Assembly (NCBI RefSeq): GCF_001613385.1
Contig: NZ_BDCG01000005.1
Location: 112,812 to 176,811, forward strand
Direction of reading: 5' to 3'
DNA: 64,000 nucleotides
Origin: Nocardia flavorosea NBRC 108225
GTDB lineage: Bacteria; Actinomycetota; Actinomycetes; Mycobacteriales; Mycobacteriaceae
Position 1 is the stretch's first letter, and each line of letters begins with the position of its first letter. The translations under genes and the position numbers were made by a program. The notes beneath the pieces were generated by a model. The model was not told the origin of the DNA. It searched no databases and was given only the letters and a program-made list of their open reading frames with translations. Positions 8,708 through 18,511 of the stretch are shown piece by piece.

Positions 8708-9946
8708 ATGGTGGCCTCTTCGACTCCGCTGAACGCCGTCCGCGCCGTCGCCGGCGATCACACCGTGTCCGGCGGACGCACCCTGATGCTGGTCCTGGCG
8801 ACCGTGGGGTTCGCGCTCAACTTCTGGGCGTGGGCCCTGCTCAGCCCGCTGGCACCGCGTCTACGGGAGGAACTGGGACTCAGTTCGTTCCAGGAGTCGC
8901 TGGTGGTGGCGGTTCCGGTGATCGTGGGATCGCTGGGCCGGATCCCCGTCGGGGCGCTGGCCGATCGCTACGGCGGACGGCTGATGTTCCCGGTGGTTTC
9001 GCTGATCACCGTGGTGCCGGTGCTGTTCCTGGGGCTGGTCGGCCATTCGGCGCTGGCGGCGTTGCTGATCGGTGGATTCTTCCTCGGAGTCGGCGGCACG
9101 GTGTTCGCGGTCGGGGTGCCGTTCGTGAGCCGCTGGTTCCCGCCGGAGAAGCAGGGACTGGCGATCGGGGTGTACGGGATGGGGATGGGCGGTACCGCCA
9201 TCAGCGCGCTCACCACCGTGCAACTGGTCGATATGGGCGATACCGCCACCCCGTTCCTGCTGTGCGCCGCCGCGCTGGCCGTCTACGCGATCGTCGCATG
9301 GTTCCTGCTGCGCGACGCTCCCGGCCGGACCGCACCCAGCGAGTCGATGACCACTCGGCTGAAGCAGACCATGCGCTTGCCCGCTACCTGGGAGGCCTCG
9401 GCGTTGTACGCCGTCGCCTTCGGCGGGTTCGTCGCGTTCTCGGTGTACCTGCCGTCCTATCTGCGCACCGCCTATGACCTTTCCCAGGCGGACGCGGCCA
9501 ACAGAATGGCCGGGTTCGTGCTGCTCGCGGTGATCATGCGGCCGGTCGGCGGCTGGCTGGTCGACCGGTTCAACGGACCGGTGGTACTCGCCACCACCCT
9601 CGGTTTCGTGGTCGCCGCCGCGGCTGTACAGGCCGCCACCCCGGACCTGATACCGGTCGGCACCATCGCTTTCCTCGTGCTGGCCGCGGCCCTCGGGGCG
9701 GGTAGTGGGGCAACCTTCGGACTGGTCGCGCAGATCGCGCCGCCCGGAAAGGTCGGGTCCATCACCGGGTTCGTGGGCGCCGCCGGCGGTCTGGGCGGTT
9801 TCGTACCGCCGCTGGTGATGGGAGCCATCTACGAATCGACCGCCGATTACGGCCCGGGGTTGCTCGCGCTGGCCGCGGTCGCGCTGGCCGCGCTCGTCTT
9901 CACCCTCACAGTCGTGCGGCGTGAAGTTGCCCGGCAACGGAGCTGA
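8708..9946 (+). CDS. narK: Nitrate/nitrite transporter NarK (MFS), 412 aa
   Basis: A 12-helix major facilitator of the nitrate-nitrite porter family, moving nitrate in and nitrite out for the reductase encoded behind it. Family features are GFALNFWAWALLSPLAP in helix 1, GALADRYGGR (the MFS loop 2-3 motif), and the Gly-rich nitrate signature GFVGAAGGLGGFVPP in the C-half. The ATG at 8708 follows GGGAG. It precedes narG by 140 bases and runs in the same direction, like the narK2 or narK3 genes tied to respiration in other actinobacteria. Whether it is an antiporter or symporter cannot be told by eye. Confidence 0.9.
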   Translation: MVASSTPLNAVRAVAGDHTVSGGRTLMLVLATVGFALNFWAWALLSPLAPRLREELGLSSFQESLVVAVPVIVGSLGRIPVGALADRYGGRLMFPVVSLITVVPVLFLGLVGHSALAALLIGGFFLGVGGTVFAVGVPFVSRWFPPEKQGLAIGVYGMGMGGTAISALTTVQLVDMGDTATPFLLCAAALAVYAIVAWFLLRDAPGRTAPSESMTTRLKQTMRLPATWEASALYAVAFGGFVAFSVYLPSYLRTAYDLSQADAANRMAGFVLLAVIMRPVGGWLVDRFNGPVVLATTLGFVVAAAAVQAATPDLIPVGTIAFLVLAAALGAGSGATFGLVAQIAPPGKVGSITGFVGAAGGLGGFVPPLVMGAIYESTADYGPGLLALAAVALAALVFTLTVVRREVARQRS

Positions 9947-10086
9947 GGCGTCCCGATCGACGATGCAGAAGGAGTACCGATGATGCGACACCTCCACCGA
10001 TGTACCCCGCTCCCGGGAGGTCTCGCGATGCGTCACCCCCGTATCGGTCTGCGTGAATCACAGGTGCACTCTTGCGAGGAGGTCGT

Positions 10087-13000
10087 ATGACCGGTGGGCG
10101 ACGCGGCTCCGGCGGGACACGGCTCGACGGGGAGCTCACCGACGCGCTCGTGGGCACCCGGCGGTTCTTCACCCGCGCCGAGGTCTCGCCGGACCGGCGG
10201 TCGATGTTCGAAACCGGTGGGCGGCAGGCGGACGAGTTCTACCGGGACCGCTGGAGTCACGACAAAGTGGTGCGGTCCACACACGGTGTGAACTGCACGG
10301 GGTCGTGTTCGTGGAAGATCTACGTCAAGGACGGGATCATCACCTGGGAAACGCAGCAGACCGACTATCCGTCGGTGGGCCCCGACAAACCGGAATACGA
10401 ACCGCGCGGTTGCCCGCGTGGTGCCGCGTTCTCCTGGTACACCTATTCGCCGACCCGGGTGCGGTATCCGTATATCCGCGGCGTGCTGCTGGAGATGTAC
10501 CGGGCGGCGAAGAATGCCATCGGTGACCCGGTACGCGCCTGGGCTTCCATCGTGGAGGATCCGGAATCGGCCCGGCGCTACAAGGCCGCGCGCGGTAAGG
10601 GCGGCCTGGTCCGGGCGACCTGGGACGAGGCGACCGAGATGATCGCCGCCGCGCATATCCACACCATCGAGCGGTACGGCCCGGACCGGATCGCGGGTTT
10701 CTCACCGATCCCGGCCATGTCGATGGTGTCGCATGCCTCGGGGGCACGGTTCGTATCGCTGATCGGCGGGGCGATGCTGTCGTTCTACGACTGGTACGCC
10801 GATCTGCCGGTCGCGTCACCGCAGATGTTCGGCGACCAGACCGATGTGCCGGAGTCGGGGGACTGGTGGGATGCCGGCTATCTGATCATGTGGGGATCCA
10901 ATCTGCCGGTGACCCGCACCCCGGACGCGCACTGGATGGCCGAGGCTCGGTACCGGGGGCAGAAGGTTGTGGCGGTATCCCCGGATTACGCAGACAACGT
11001 GAAATTCGCCGATGAATGGCTGGCCCCGCACCCCGGCACCGACGGCGCCCTCGCGATGGCGATGGGGCATGTGGTGCTGCGGGAATTCTTCGTCGAACGG
11101 GAGGTGCCCTACTTCGCCAGTTATATCCGGCAGTTCACCGACCTGCCGTTCCTGGTGCGGTTGGAGGAGAGTGACAGCGGCTACCTACCGGGAAAGTTCC
11201 TGACCGCCGCCGATCTGGACGAATACCTCGGAACCGAGAACCCGGCATTCAAGACCGTGGTGCTCGACACCGAGGGCAGGCCGGTGGTGCCGAACGGTTC
11301 GCTGGGGTATCGCTTCGGTGAAAGCGGGGCCGGCCGCTGGAATCTCGACCTCGAAGGGGTCCGGCCGCAGCTCACCCTGCTGGGTGACAATGCGGTCACC
11401 GTATTGATGCCGCGTTTCGACACCACCGGCGGTGAAGGCGCGACCGTACAGCGTGGCGTCCCGGTACGCCGGGTGAACGGGCACCTGGTCACCACGGTTT
11501 TCGATCTGCTGCTGGCACAGTACGGGGTGCACCGTGCAGGTCTGCCGGGGCTGTGGCCGGTCGACTACGACGACCCCGCCCAGCCCTACACCCCGGCCTG
11601 GCAGGAATCGATCACCGGGGTTCCAGCGGCCGCGGTGCTGCGGATCGCGCGCGAATTCGCCGCCAACGCCGAGGAGAGCCACGGCCGTTCGATGATCGTG
11701 ATGGGCGCCGGCACCAATCACTGGTTCCATTCCGACACCATCTACCGGGCGTTCCTCACCCTGACCACGATCACCGGCTGCCAGGGCGTCAACGGCGGCG
11801 GATGGGCGCACTATGTGGGTCAGGAGAAATGCCGGCCGGTGACCGGGTGGACCCAGCTGGCGTCGGCGCTGGACTGGTCGCGTCCGCCGCGGCAGATGAT
11901 CCAGACCGCCTACTGGTACCTGCATTCCGATCAATTCCGCTACGACTGGTTCGGCGCCGACACCCTCTCGGCCGCGCACGGCGGCGGTCGCCTGGCCGAT
12001 ATGACCACCGCCGATGTGATCGCGCAGGCGGCGCGGCTCGGCTGGATGCCGTCCTATCCGACCTTCGACCGCAATCCGCTGGACCTGGTCGACGCGGCCG
12101 CGGCCGACGGCGGATCACTGGCCGGGTACGTGGTCTCCGAACTGCGGGCCGGCCGGATGCGGTTCGCCTGCGAGGATCCGGACGCGCCGGAGAACTTCCC
12201 GCGTGTACTCAGCGTGTGGCGGGCGAATCTGCTCGGCTCGTCGGCCAAGGGCAACGAATACTTCCTGGAACATCTGCTCGGCACCGAATCGTCGCTGCGC
12301 GCCTCGCCCACCCCGGCCGGTGCTCGGCCCCGCGATGTGGTGTGGCGGCCCGAGGCCCCGCGCGGCAAACTCGATCTGCTGCTCACCCTGGATTTCCGGA
12401 TGACCAGTACGACCCTGTTCTCCGATATCGTGTTGCCCGCCGCCACCTGGTACGAGAAGCACGACCTCAACACCACCGATATGCACCCGTTCGTGCATTC
12501 GTTCAACCCGGCCATCGCAGCGCCCTGGCAGACCCGCAGCGACTGGGACGCCTTCCAGGCGATCGCCGAGAAGTTCAGCGAGCTCGCGGGGCCGCGGCTG
12601 GGGGTGCGTAAGGATGTGGTCGCGGTACCGCTGCTGCACGACACCCCGGACGAACTCGCCACACCGCACGGCCGGGTCGCGGATTGGAAGTACGGCGAAA
12701 CCGAACCGGTCCCCGGCGTCACCATGCCGAAACTCGTCGTGGTCGAACGTGATTACGGCGCTGTGGGCGCCAAGATGCGGGCCCTGGGGCCACTCGCGGA
12801 AAAACTCGGCGCCACCACCAAGGGCGTCACCTTCGACCTCGCCCCCGAGGTCGACTATCTACGGCACAAGAACGGCATGATCCGCGGCGGCCCCGCCGAC
12901 GGCAGACCGTCACTACAGCGCGGAATCCAGGCCGCCGAGGCGATCCTGGCGCTGTCGGGCACCACCAACGGCCGCCTCGCCACCGAAGGTTTCCGCTCGC

Positions 13001-13782
13001 TGGAGCAGCGCACCGGCGTGCCGCTGGCCGATCTGGCCGCAGAACACGAGGGCAAACGCATCACCTTCGCCGATACCCAGGCCGCGCCGGTCCCGGTGAT
13101 CACGTCACCGGAATGGTCGGGATCGGAGTCGGGTGGCCGGCGGTACTCCCCGTTCACCATCAATGTCGAACGCCGCAAACCGTGGCATACGCTCACCGGC
13201 CGCCAGCATTTCTACCTCGACCACGACTGGATGGCCGAACTGGGCGAGGGGCTGCCCGTTTACCGTCCGCCGCTGAATATGGCGGCGCTGTTCGGTGAAC
13301 CGGGTATCGGCTCGGTGGGCGAACTCGGCGTCACCGTCCGCTACCTCACCCCGCACAGCAAATGGTCCATCCACTCCGAATACCAGGACAACCTGTTCAT
13401 GCTGAGCCTGTCCCGGGGCGGTCCGACGATCTGGATGTCACCGCAGGACGCGGCGAAGATCGAGGTCGCGGACAACGAATGGGTCGAGGCGGTCAACCGT
13501 AACGGTGTGGTGGTGGCGCGCGCCGTGGTCTCGCATCGGATGCCGGCCGGCACGGTGTACATGTATCACGCGCAGGACCGGCTGATCGACGTCCCGATCA
13601 GCGAAACCTCCGGGCAGCGCGGCGGTATCCACAATTCGCTCACCCGCCTGCTGATCAAACCCAGCCACCTCATCGGCGGCTACGCCCAGCTCAGCTTCGC
13701 GTTCAACTATCTCGGTCCCACCGGAAATCAACGCGACGAGGTGACGGTGATCCGTCGTCGCGGTCAGGAGGTGAGTTACTGA
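10087..13782 (+). CDS. narG: Respiratory nitrate reductase alpha subunit NarG, 1231 aa
   Basis: The molybdenum catalytic subunit that reduces nitrate to nitrite at the membrane. Near the N-terminus is the FS0 [4Fe-4S] site with His66, Cys70 and Cys74 in HGVNCTGSCSWK and Cys109 in EPRGCPRG. The Mo-ligating Asp is about residue 235 (SFYDWYADLP). The bis-MGD domains and the C-terminal molydopterin-binding beta barrel (PHSKWSIHSEYQDN) are complete, and the length matches NarG. The ATG at 10087 has GAGGAGG upstream and is preferred over the TTG at 10072. No Tat-type twin Arg with a long hydrophobic segment is evident, as expected for a cytoplasm-facing NarG. First gene of narGHJI. Confidence 0.97.
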   Translation: MTGGRRGSGGTRLDGELTDALVGTRRFFTRAEVSPDRRSMFETGGRQADEFYRDRWSHDKVVRSTHGVNCTGSCSWKIYVKDGIITWETQQTDYPSVGPDKPEYEPRGCPRGAAFSWYTYSPTRVRYPYIRGVLLEMYRAAKNAIGDPVRAWASIVEDPESARRYKAARGKGGLVRATWDEATEMIAAAHIHTIERYGPDRIAGFSPIPAMSMVSHASGARFVSLIGGAMLSFYDWYADLPVASPQMFGDQTDVPESGDWWDAGYLIMWGSNLPVTRTPDAHWMAEARYRGQKVVAVSPDYADNVKFADEWLAPHPGTDGALAMAMGHVVLREFFVEREVPYFASYIRQFTDLPFLVRLEESDSGYLPGKFLTAADLDEYLGTENPAFKTVVLDTEGRPVVPNGSLGYRFGESGAGRWNLDLEGVRPQLTLLGDNAVTVLMPRFDTTGGEGATVQRGVPVRRVNGHLVTTVFDLLLAQYGVHRAGLPGLWPVDYDDPAQPYTPAWQESITGVPAAAVLRIAREFAANAEESHGRSMIVMGAGTNHWFHSDTIYRAFLTLTTITGCQGVNGGGWAHYVGQEKCRPVTGWTQLASALDWSRPPRQMIQTAYWYLHSDQFRYDWFGADTLSAAHGGGRLADMTTADVIAQAARLGWMPSYPTFDRNPLDLVDAAAADGGSLAGYVVSELRAGRMRFACEDPDAPENFPRVLSVWRANLLGSSAKGNEYFLEHLLGTESSLRASPTPAGARPRDVVWRPEAPRGKLDLLLTLDFRMTSTTLFSDIVLPAATWYEKHDLNTTDMHPFVHSFNPAIAAPWQTRSDWDAFQAIAEKFSELAGPRLGVRKDVVAVPLLHDTPDELATPHGRVADWKYGETEPVPGVTMPKLVVVERDYGAVGAKMRALGPLAEKLGATTKGVTFDLAPEVDYLRHKNGMIRGGPADGRPSLQRGIQAAEAILALSGTTNGRLATEGFRSLEQRTGVPLADLAAEHEGKRITFADTQAAPVPVITSPEWSGSESGGRRYSPFTINVERRKPWHTLTGRQHFYLDHDWMAELGEGLPVYRPPLNMAALFGEPGIGSVGELGVTVRYLTPHSKWSIHSEYQDNLFMLSLSRGGPTIWMSPQDAAKIEVADNEWVEAVNRNGVVVARAVVSHRMPAGTVYMYHAQDRLIDVPISETSGQRGGIHNSLTRLLIKPSHLIGGYAQLSFAFNYLGPTGNQRDEVTVIRRRGQEVSY

Positions 13783-15452
13783 TGCGGGTCATGGCGCAGA
13801 TGGCGATGGTGATGAATCTCGACAAATGTATCGGCTGCCATACCTGTTCGGTGACCTGTAAGCAGGCGTGGACCAACCGATCCGGTGTCGAATACGTCTG
13901 GTTCAACAATGTGGAAACCCGGCCCGGACAGGGCTACCCACGCACCTACGAGGATCAGGAGAAATGGCGCGGGGGCTGGGAGCTGAACCGTCGCGGGAAC
14001 CTGAAACTCAAAGGCGGCGGCCGATGGCGGAAATTGTTCACCATCTTCAGCAACCCGATCCTGCCCGAACTCGGCGACTACTACGAACCCTGGACCTACG
14101 ACTACGAGAACCTCACCACCGCACCCGCCCAGCGGCACACTCCGGTGGCCCGGCCGAAATCGCTGATCACCGGTAAGAATACGAAAATCGAATGGTCGGC
14201 GAACTGGGACGACGACCTCGGTGGCGCCACCGAATACGGCGACCGCGATCCGCTGCTGGGCAAACTCGCCGAAAAGGTCCGGTTCGAATTCGAACAGACC
14301 TTCATGTTCTACCTGCCCCGGATCTGCGAACACTGCCTCAACCCGTCGTGCGCGGCATCGTGCCCCTCCGGCGCCATCTACAAACGCAGCGAGGACGGGA
14401 TCGTCCTGGTCGATCAGGACCGCTGTCGCGGCTGGCGTATGTGTGTTTCCGGCTGCCCGTACAAGAAGGTGTATTTCAATCACCGCACCGGAAAAGCCGA
14501 GAAATGTACCTTCTGCTTTCCGCGGGTCGAGGTGGGGCTGCCCACCGTCTGCGCGGAAACCTGCGTGGGCCGGTTGCGCTATATCGGCCTGGTGCTCTAC
14601 GACGCGGATAAGGTGCTGGAAGCCGCCGCCACTCCCGACGAACAGGGGCTCTACCAGGCGCAGCGCGATGTGTTCCTGGACCCGGCCGATCCGGAGGTCC
14701 GGCGGGAAGCCGAACGCGCCGGAATACCCTACGACTGGGTGGAAGCCGCGGACAGATCACCGATATACGCGCTCATCAACACCTACCAGGTCGCGCTGCC
14801 GCTGCATCCGGAATACCGCACCATGCCGATGGTCTGGTATATCCCGCCACTGTCACCGGTGGTCGATATCGTCCGCGACACCGGTCACGACGCGGAGGAT
14901 TACGACAACCTCTTCGCCGCCATCGAGGCGCTGCGCATCCCGGTCGACTATCTCGCCCAATTGTTCACCGCCGGCGATCCGGCCCCGGTCACCGATGTCC
15001 TGCGCCGGCTCGCCGCCATGCGCAGCTATATGCGCGATATCAATTTCGGCCGCGAGCCCCGGGAGCGGATAGCCGAGGCGGTCGGGATGACCGGCGAGCA
15101 GGTCTACGATATGTTCCGCCTGCTCGCGCTCGCCAAATACGACGAGCGCTACGTTATTCCGCCCGCACACGCCGAACAGGCACACGGTCTGGAAGAACTC
15201 GCCACCGAATGCAGCCTCGATTACGAAGGCGGCCCGGGCATGACCGCGTCGGGTCCGTTCGGGGAGAGCTCCGGTGGACCGGCACCGATCGCCGTCGAGA
15301 ACTTTCATATGCTGCGCAACCGGCAGACCGCCGACGCGCCTACCGCGGTGCGCGGGCAGGGCCGGGTCAACCTGCTCAACTGGGACGGTAAAGCCCCCGA
15401 CGGCCTCTTCCCGCCCACCGACGACACCCCGTCCGGATCGGAGCGGCCCTGA
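13782..15452 (+). CDS. narH: Nitrate reductase beta subunit NarH, 556 aa
   Basis: The iron-sulfur electron-transfer subunit between NarI haem and NarG. Four Cys groups are visible: Cys16/19/22/26 (CIGCHTCSVTCK), Cys182/185/190/194 (CEHCLNPSCAASCP), Cys215/221/225 with Trp218 replacing one Cys (CRGWRMCVSGCP), and Cys242/245/257/261 (CTFCF...CAETC). The Trp substitution is the normal feature that makes one cluster [3Fe-4S]. The ATG overlaps the narG stop by one base (TGATG), with a ribosome site CAGGAGGTGAG inside narG. The protein is somewhat longer than E. coli NarH, as is usual in actinobacteria. Confidence 0.97.
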   Translation: MRVMAQMAMVMNLDKCIGCHTCSVTCKQAWTNRSGVEYVWFNNVETRPGQGYPRTYEDQEKWRGGWELNRRGNLKLKGGGRWRKLFTIFSNPILPELGDYYEPWTYDYENLTTAPAQRHTPVARPKSLITGKNTKIEWSANWDDDLGGATEYGDRDPLLGKLAEKVRFEFEQTFMFYLPRICEHCLNPSCAASCPSGAIYKRSEDGIVLVDQDRCRGWRMCVSGCPYKKVYFNHRTGKAEKCTFCFPRVEVGLPTVCAETCVGRLRYIGLVLYDADKVLEAAATPDEQGLYQAQRDVFLDPADPEVRREAERAGIPYDWVEAADRSPIYALINTYQVALPLHPEYRTMPMVWYIPPLSPVVDIVRDTGHDAEDYDNLFAAIEALRIPVDYLAQLFTAGDPAPVTDVLRRLAAMRSYMRDINFGREPRERIAEAVGMTGEQVYDMFRLLALAKYDERYVIPPAHAEQAHGLEELATECSLDYEGGPGMTASGPFGESSGGPAPIAVENFHMLRNRQTADAPTAVRGQGRVNLLNWDGKAPDGLFPPTDDTPSGSERP

Positions 15453-16123
15453 TGAAAACCGTGAAGATCGACCCGGCCCGCCGGTCCGCCGCATGGCAGG
15501 CGCAATCGCTGCTGGTCGGGTATCCGGACGAAACGCTGCACCGCAACCTGCACCTGCTCGGCGCGGTCGCCGCGACCCTGCCGCCACCGGTCGGCGATCC
15601 GCTGGCCCGGTTTCTCGCCCACGTGCAACGCAGTTCCCTGTTCGAACTGGCCGCCGACTATGTCGCCACCTTCGACCACCGCAAACGCTTCAGCCCCTAC
15701 CTCACCTACTTCGCCTACGGCGATACCCGTAAACGCGGGGTGGCGCTGCTGCGTTTCAAACAGGCCTACCAGGCGGCAGGGCTCCGGTTGAGCGAGGAAG
15801 AGCTACCCGACCATCTCTGCGTGGTTCTGGAATTCGCGGCCTCCGGGCACGCCGAAACCGGTGTGCGGTTGCTCACCGAGCATCGCGCGGGCCTGGAACT
15901 GATGTGCCGCGGACTCCACGAAACCGGTTCGCCCTGGGCCGATGTGCTCGATTCGGTACTCGCGACCCTCCCGGCCCTGGCCGGCCGCGAAGAGGACGCC
16001 ATCGCCCGCCTCATCGCCGAAGGACCCCCGGAGGAATCCGTCGGTCTGGCCCCCTTCACTCCACCTCAATACCTTCCCGACCCAGCCATGCCGCGAGAGC
16101 GCCGAAGCCGTGTTCCTCGCTGA
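15452..16123 (+). CDS. narJ: Nitrate reductase assembly chaperone NarJ, 223 aa
   Basis: A cytosolic chaperone that holds apo-NarG until molybdenum cofactor is inserted and the NarGH complex docks on NarI. It is an all-helical protein of the NarJ/DmsD/TorD family: AWQAQSLLVGYPDETLHRNL at the start, then FDHRKRFSPYLTYFAYGDTRKRG, the most conserved stretch of NarJ. Its ATG overlaps the narH stop (TGATGA), so it is translationally coupled. The C-terminal tail after residue about 200 is Pro/Arg-rich and variable. A 63-base gap follows before narI. Confidence 0.93.
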   Translation: MKTVKIDPARRSAAWQAQSLLVGYPDETLHRNLHLLGAVAATLPPPVGDPLARFLAHVQRSSLFELAADYVATFDHRKRFSPYLTYFAYGDTRKRGVALLRFKQAYQAAGLRLSEEELPDHLCVVLEFAASGHAETGVRLLTEHRAGLELMCRGLHETGSPWADVLDSVLATLPALAGREEDAIARLIAEGPPEESVGLAPFTPPQYLPDPAMPRERRSRVPR

Positions 16124-16186
16124 CCCGGATAGGTATCCCAGACCCCACGCCGCCGGTGGCGACGCCGAATTCACGGAGGTGCGTCG

Positions 16187-16948
16187 ATGAATACAACCTT
16201 CCACGCGGCGGCCGAACAGCTCACCACAGTCGACATTCTCCTGTGGGTGGCCCTGCCCTACGCCTCCATCGCCATCTTCCTCGTCGGCCACTACTGGCGT
16301 TACCGCTACGACAAGTTCGGCTGGACCACCCGTTCGTCGCAGCTCTACGAGAACCGTCTGCTGCGCCTGGGCAGCCCGCTGTTCCATTTCGGAATCCTGC
16401 TGGTGATCCTCGGCCATATCGTCGGCCTGCTCATCCCCGAGGGCTGGACCGAAGCCGTCGGTATCAGCGAACCCGTCTACCACGCACTGTCCGTCGGCCT
16501 CGGCGTCCTCGCCGGCGCCGCCACCCTGATCGGCGCCGCCATCCTCATCTACCGCCGCCGCACCACGGGGCCGGTGTTCTCCGCGACCACCCGCAACGAC
16601 AAGATCATGTACGTTCTGCTCATCGGCACCCTCGTCCTCGGTTTCGGCACCACCGTGATCAGCAATGCCATCGGCCGGCCCCACGATTACCGCCACACCG
16701 TCTCCCCCTGGTTCCGCTCCATCCTCTCCTTCCGCCCCGATACCGACCTGATCCTCGCCGCCCCCCTCGGCTTCCAGCTCCACGTGATAGCCGCCTGGAT
16801 CCTGTTCGGCTTCTGGCCGTTCACCCGCCTCGTGCACGTGTTTTCCATGCCTGTCGGCTATCTGACCAGGCCTTATATCGTCTACCGGAGTCGCGACGTG
16901 GAGCTGGGGTCCCGGCGTGAGCGGCGCGGCTGGGAGCGGATTCAGTAG
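16187..16948 (+). CDS. narI: Nitrate reductase gamma subunit NarI, cytochrome b, 253 aa
   Basis: The membrane anchor that oxidises quinol and passes electrons through two b-haems to NarH. It has five hydrophobic helices. His residues likely to ligate haem lie in FLVGHYWRYRYD, FHFGILLVILGHIVGL and near the end in FWPFTRLVHVFSMP. GGAGGTG lies upstream of the ATG. It is the last gene of the operon. No nitrate sensor or NarL-type regulator is adjacent, so control must come from elsewhere. Confidence 0.95.
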   Translation: MNTTFHAAAEQLTTVDILLWVALPYASIAIFLVGHYWRYRYDKFGWTTRSSQLYENRLLRLGSPLFHFGILLVILGHIVGLLIPEGWTEAVGISEPVYHALSVGLGVLAGAATLIGAAILIYRRRTTGPVFSATTRNDKIMYVLLIGTLVLGFGTTVISNAIGRPHDYRHTVSPWFRSILSFRPDTDLILAAPLGFQLHVIAAWILFGFWPFTRLVHVFSMPVGYLTRPYIVYRSRDVELGSRRERRGWERIQ

Positions 16949-17018
16949 GAAGTCCAGGGGCCGACGTCGAATTCCATCGAAGGGGTCGAGGTTGCCCACC
17001 ATTGATGTCGAAGGCTTG

Positions 17019-17279
17019 ATGGCGGGTGAGCGTGACGTGGATGTCTCCGAAGAGGACCGGGCGGAGACGCTCGCCGATGAGCAGATGTTGACATACATCC
17101 GAACGCTTCACGATGTCGGGGATTTCGGTTTCAGCAATGGCCTGTTCAATGCTCTGCATCGGATGTTGCAGCGACATCGCTATTCCACGCAAAAGCCGGC
17201 GGGGCAGTGGCGGCGTGGGCCGGCGGACGGGTGGGTACGGAGCGCCCGATTCTGGCCAACGGATGCGAATCAGTGTTAA
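17019..17279 (+). CDS. Small hypothetical protein, 86 aa
   Basis: Not recognised. The product starts MAGERDVDVSEEDRAETLAD and is acidic at the start and basic toward the end (NGLFNALHRMLQRHRYSTQK). GAAGG lies at good spacing before the ATG at 17019. A TTG at 16992 or a GTG at 16917, which overlaps narI, are other possible starts. The amino-acid mix looks like a real helical protein, but third-codon GC is lower than in the flanking genes, so it may be a foreign or decaying gene. It follows narI by 70 bases and could be cotranscribed. Confidence 0.4.
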   Translation: MAGERDVDVSEEDRAETLADEQMLTYIRTLHDVGDFGFSNGLFNALHRMLQRHRYSTQKPAGQWRRGPADGWVRSARFWPTDANQC

Positions 17280-17336
17280 CTTAATCGCGAACGGTCACTA
17301 ACTCTGTGGTCGTGCCGAGCAGGTCAGGAGGGATCC

Positions 17337-18503
17337 ATGCAGTCCGCGGTCATCGTCGATGTGGTTCGCACGCCGTCCGGGAAAGGCAAGATGGGCGGGG
17401 GGTTGTCGGGGGTTCATCCGGCGACCCTGCTGGCCGGGGTGCTCGAGAAGCTGATCCAGCGCAACGATCTGGATCCGGCGCTGGTCGACGATGTGGTGGG
17501 CGGGTGTGTCACCCAGAGTGGTGAGCAGGCGTTCAATATTTCGCGGACTGCCGTGCTGGCGGCGGGGTTCCCCGAGTCGGTGCCGGCGACGACCGTGGAC
17601 CGGCAGTGCGGGTCCAGTCAGCAGGCGGCGCATTTCGCGGCGCAAGGCGTGATGTCGGGGGCCTATGACATCGCTATCGCTTGTGGCGTGGAGTCGATGA
17701 GCCGGGTGCCTATGTTCTCCAACGCGCAGGGACAGGACGCGAACCGCGGGCCGATCGCGCACCGGTATCCGGAGGGGCTGGTGCAGCAGGGGATCGCGGC
17801 CGAGATCCTGGCCGCGCGGTGGAAGCTGGACCGGTCGACCCTCGACGACTTCGCGGCGCGTTCGCATCGGCTGGCGGCCGAGACCGCGGCGGCGGGCGGA
17901 TTCGACCGGGAGCTGGTGGCCGCCGGGGAACTCGCCGCGGACGAAACCATCCGGGCCGGATCCACCCCGGAGAAGCTGGCGGGGCTGAAGCCGGCGTTCG
18001 CCGACGAGCAGTACACGCAGCGGTTCCCGGAGATCACCTGGTCGATCACTCCCGGTAACTCCTCGCCGCTCACCGACGGCGCCTCGGCGGCGTTGATCAT
18101 GAGCGAGCAGATGGCGGCGAAGCTGGGCCTGACCCCCCGGGCCCGTTTCCATTCGTTCGCGGTGCTCGGCGACGATCCGCTGCTCATGCTGACCGCACCC
18201 GTCCCGGCGTCGAAGAAGGTGCTGGACCGGGCCGGTCTGACGATCGACGATATCGACGCCTACGAGGTGAACGAGGCTTTCGCCCCGGTGCCGCTGGTGT
18301 GGCAGCACGAACTGCACGCGGATCCGGAGAAGCTGAACCCGCGCGGTGGGGCGATCGCGCTGGGGCATCCGCTGGGTGCCTCGGGGGTGCGGATCCTGGC
18401 CACCATGGTCAATCACCTCGAGCAGACCGGTGGCCGCTACGGGCTGCAGACCATGTGCGAAGCGGGTGGACTGGCGAACGCCACCATCGTCGAACGGCTC
18501 TGA
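17337..18503 (+). CDS. Acetyl-CoA acetyltransferase / 3-ketoacyl-CoA thiolase, 388 aa
   Basis: A cytosolic thiolase that cleaves 3-ketoacyl-CoA with CoA, or condenses acetyl-CoA. The active-site Cys91 is in DRQCGSSQQA, the general base His344 in GGAIALGHPLGASG, and the second Cys374 in CEAGGLANATI. The NEAFAP motif is also present. The overall style resembles the FadA5/FadA6-type thiolases used in steroid and branched-lipid catabolism by Mycobacteriales, but the substrate cannot be fixed. GGAGG precedes the ATG closely. It is a single-gene unit ended by a perfect palindrome. Confidence 0.92.
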   Translation: MQSAVIVDVVRTPSGKGKMGGGLSGVHPATLLAGVLEKLIQRNDLDPALVDDVVGGCVTQSGEQAFNISRTAVLAAGFPESVPATTVDRQCGSSQQAAHFAAQGVMSGAYDIAIACGVESMSRVPMFSNAQGQDANRGPIAHRYPEGLVQQGIAAEILAARWKLDRSTLDDFAARSHRLAAETAAAGGFDRELVAAGELAADETIRAGSTPEKLAGLKPAFADEQYTQRFPEITWSITPGNSSPLTDGASAALIMSEQMAAKLGLTPRARFHSFAVLGDDPLLMLTAPVPASKKVLDRAGLTIDDIDAYEVNEAFAPVPLVWQHELHADPEKLNPRGGAIALGHPLGASGVRILATMVNHLEQTGGRYGLQTMCEAGGLANATIVERL

Positions 18504-18511
18504 TACCGGAC

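Noticed and set aside
16821..17192. Minus-strand frame over the end of narI
   Set aside because: Antisense to narI and to the small plus-strand gene; composition is unlikely.
17270..17310. KstR-like lipid-regulon site before the thiolase
   Set aside because: The AT-richer GTTAAC/CACTAAC sequence does not fit the AACnnGTT core of KstR sites.
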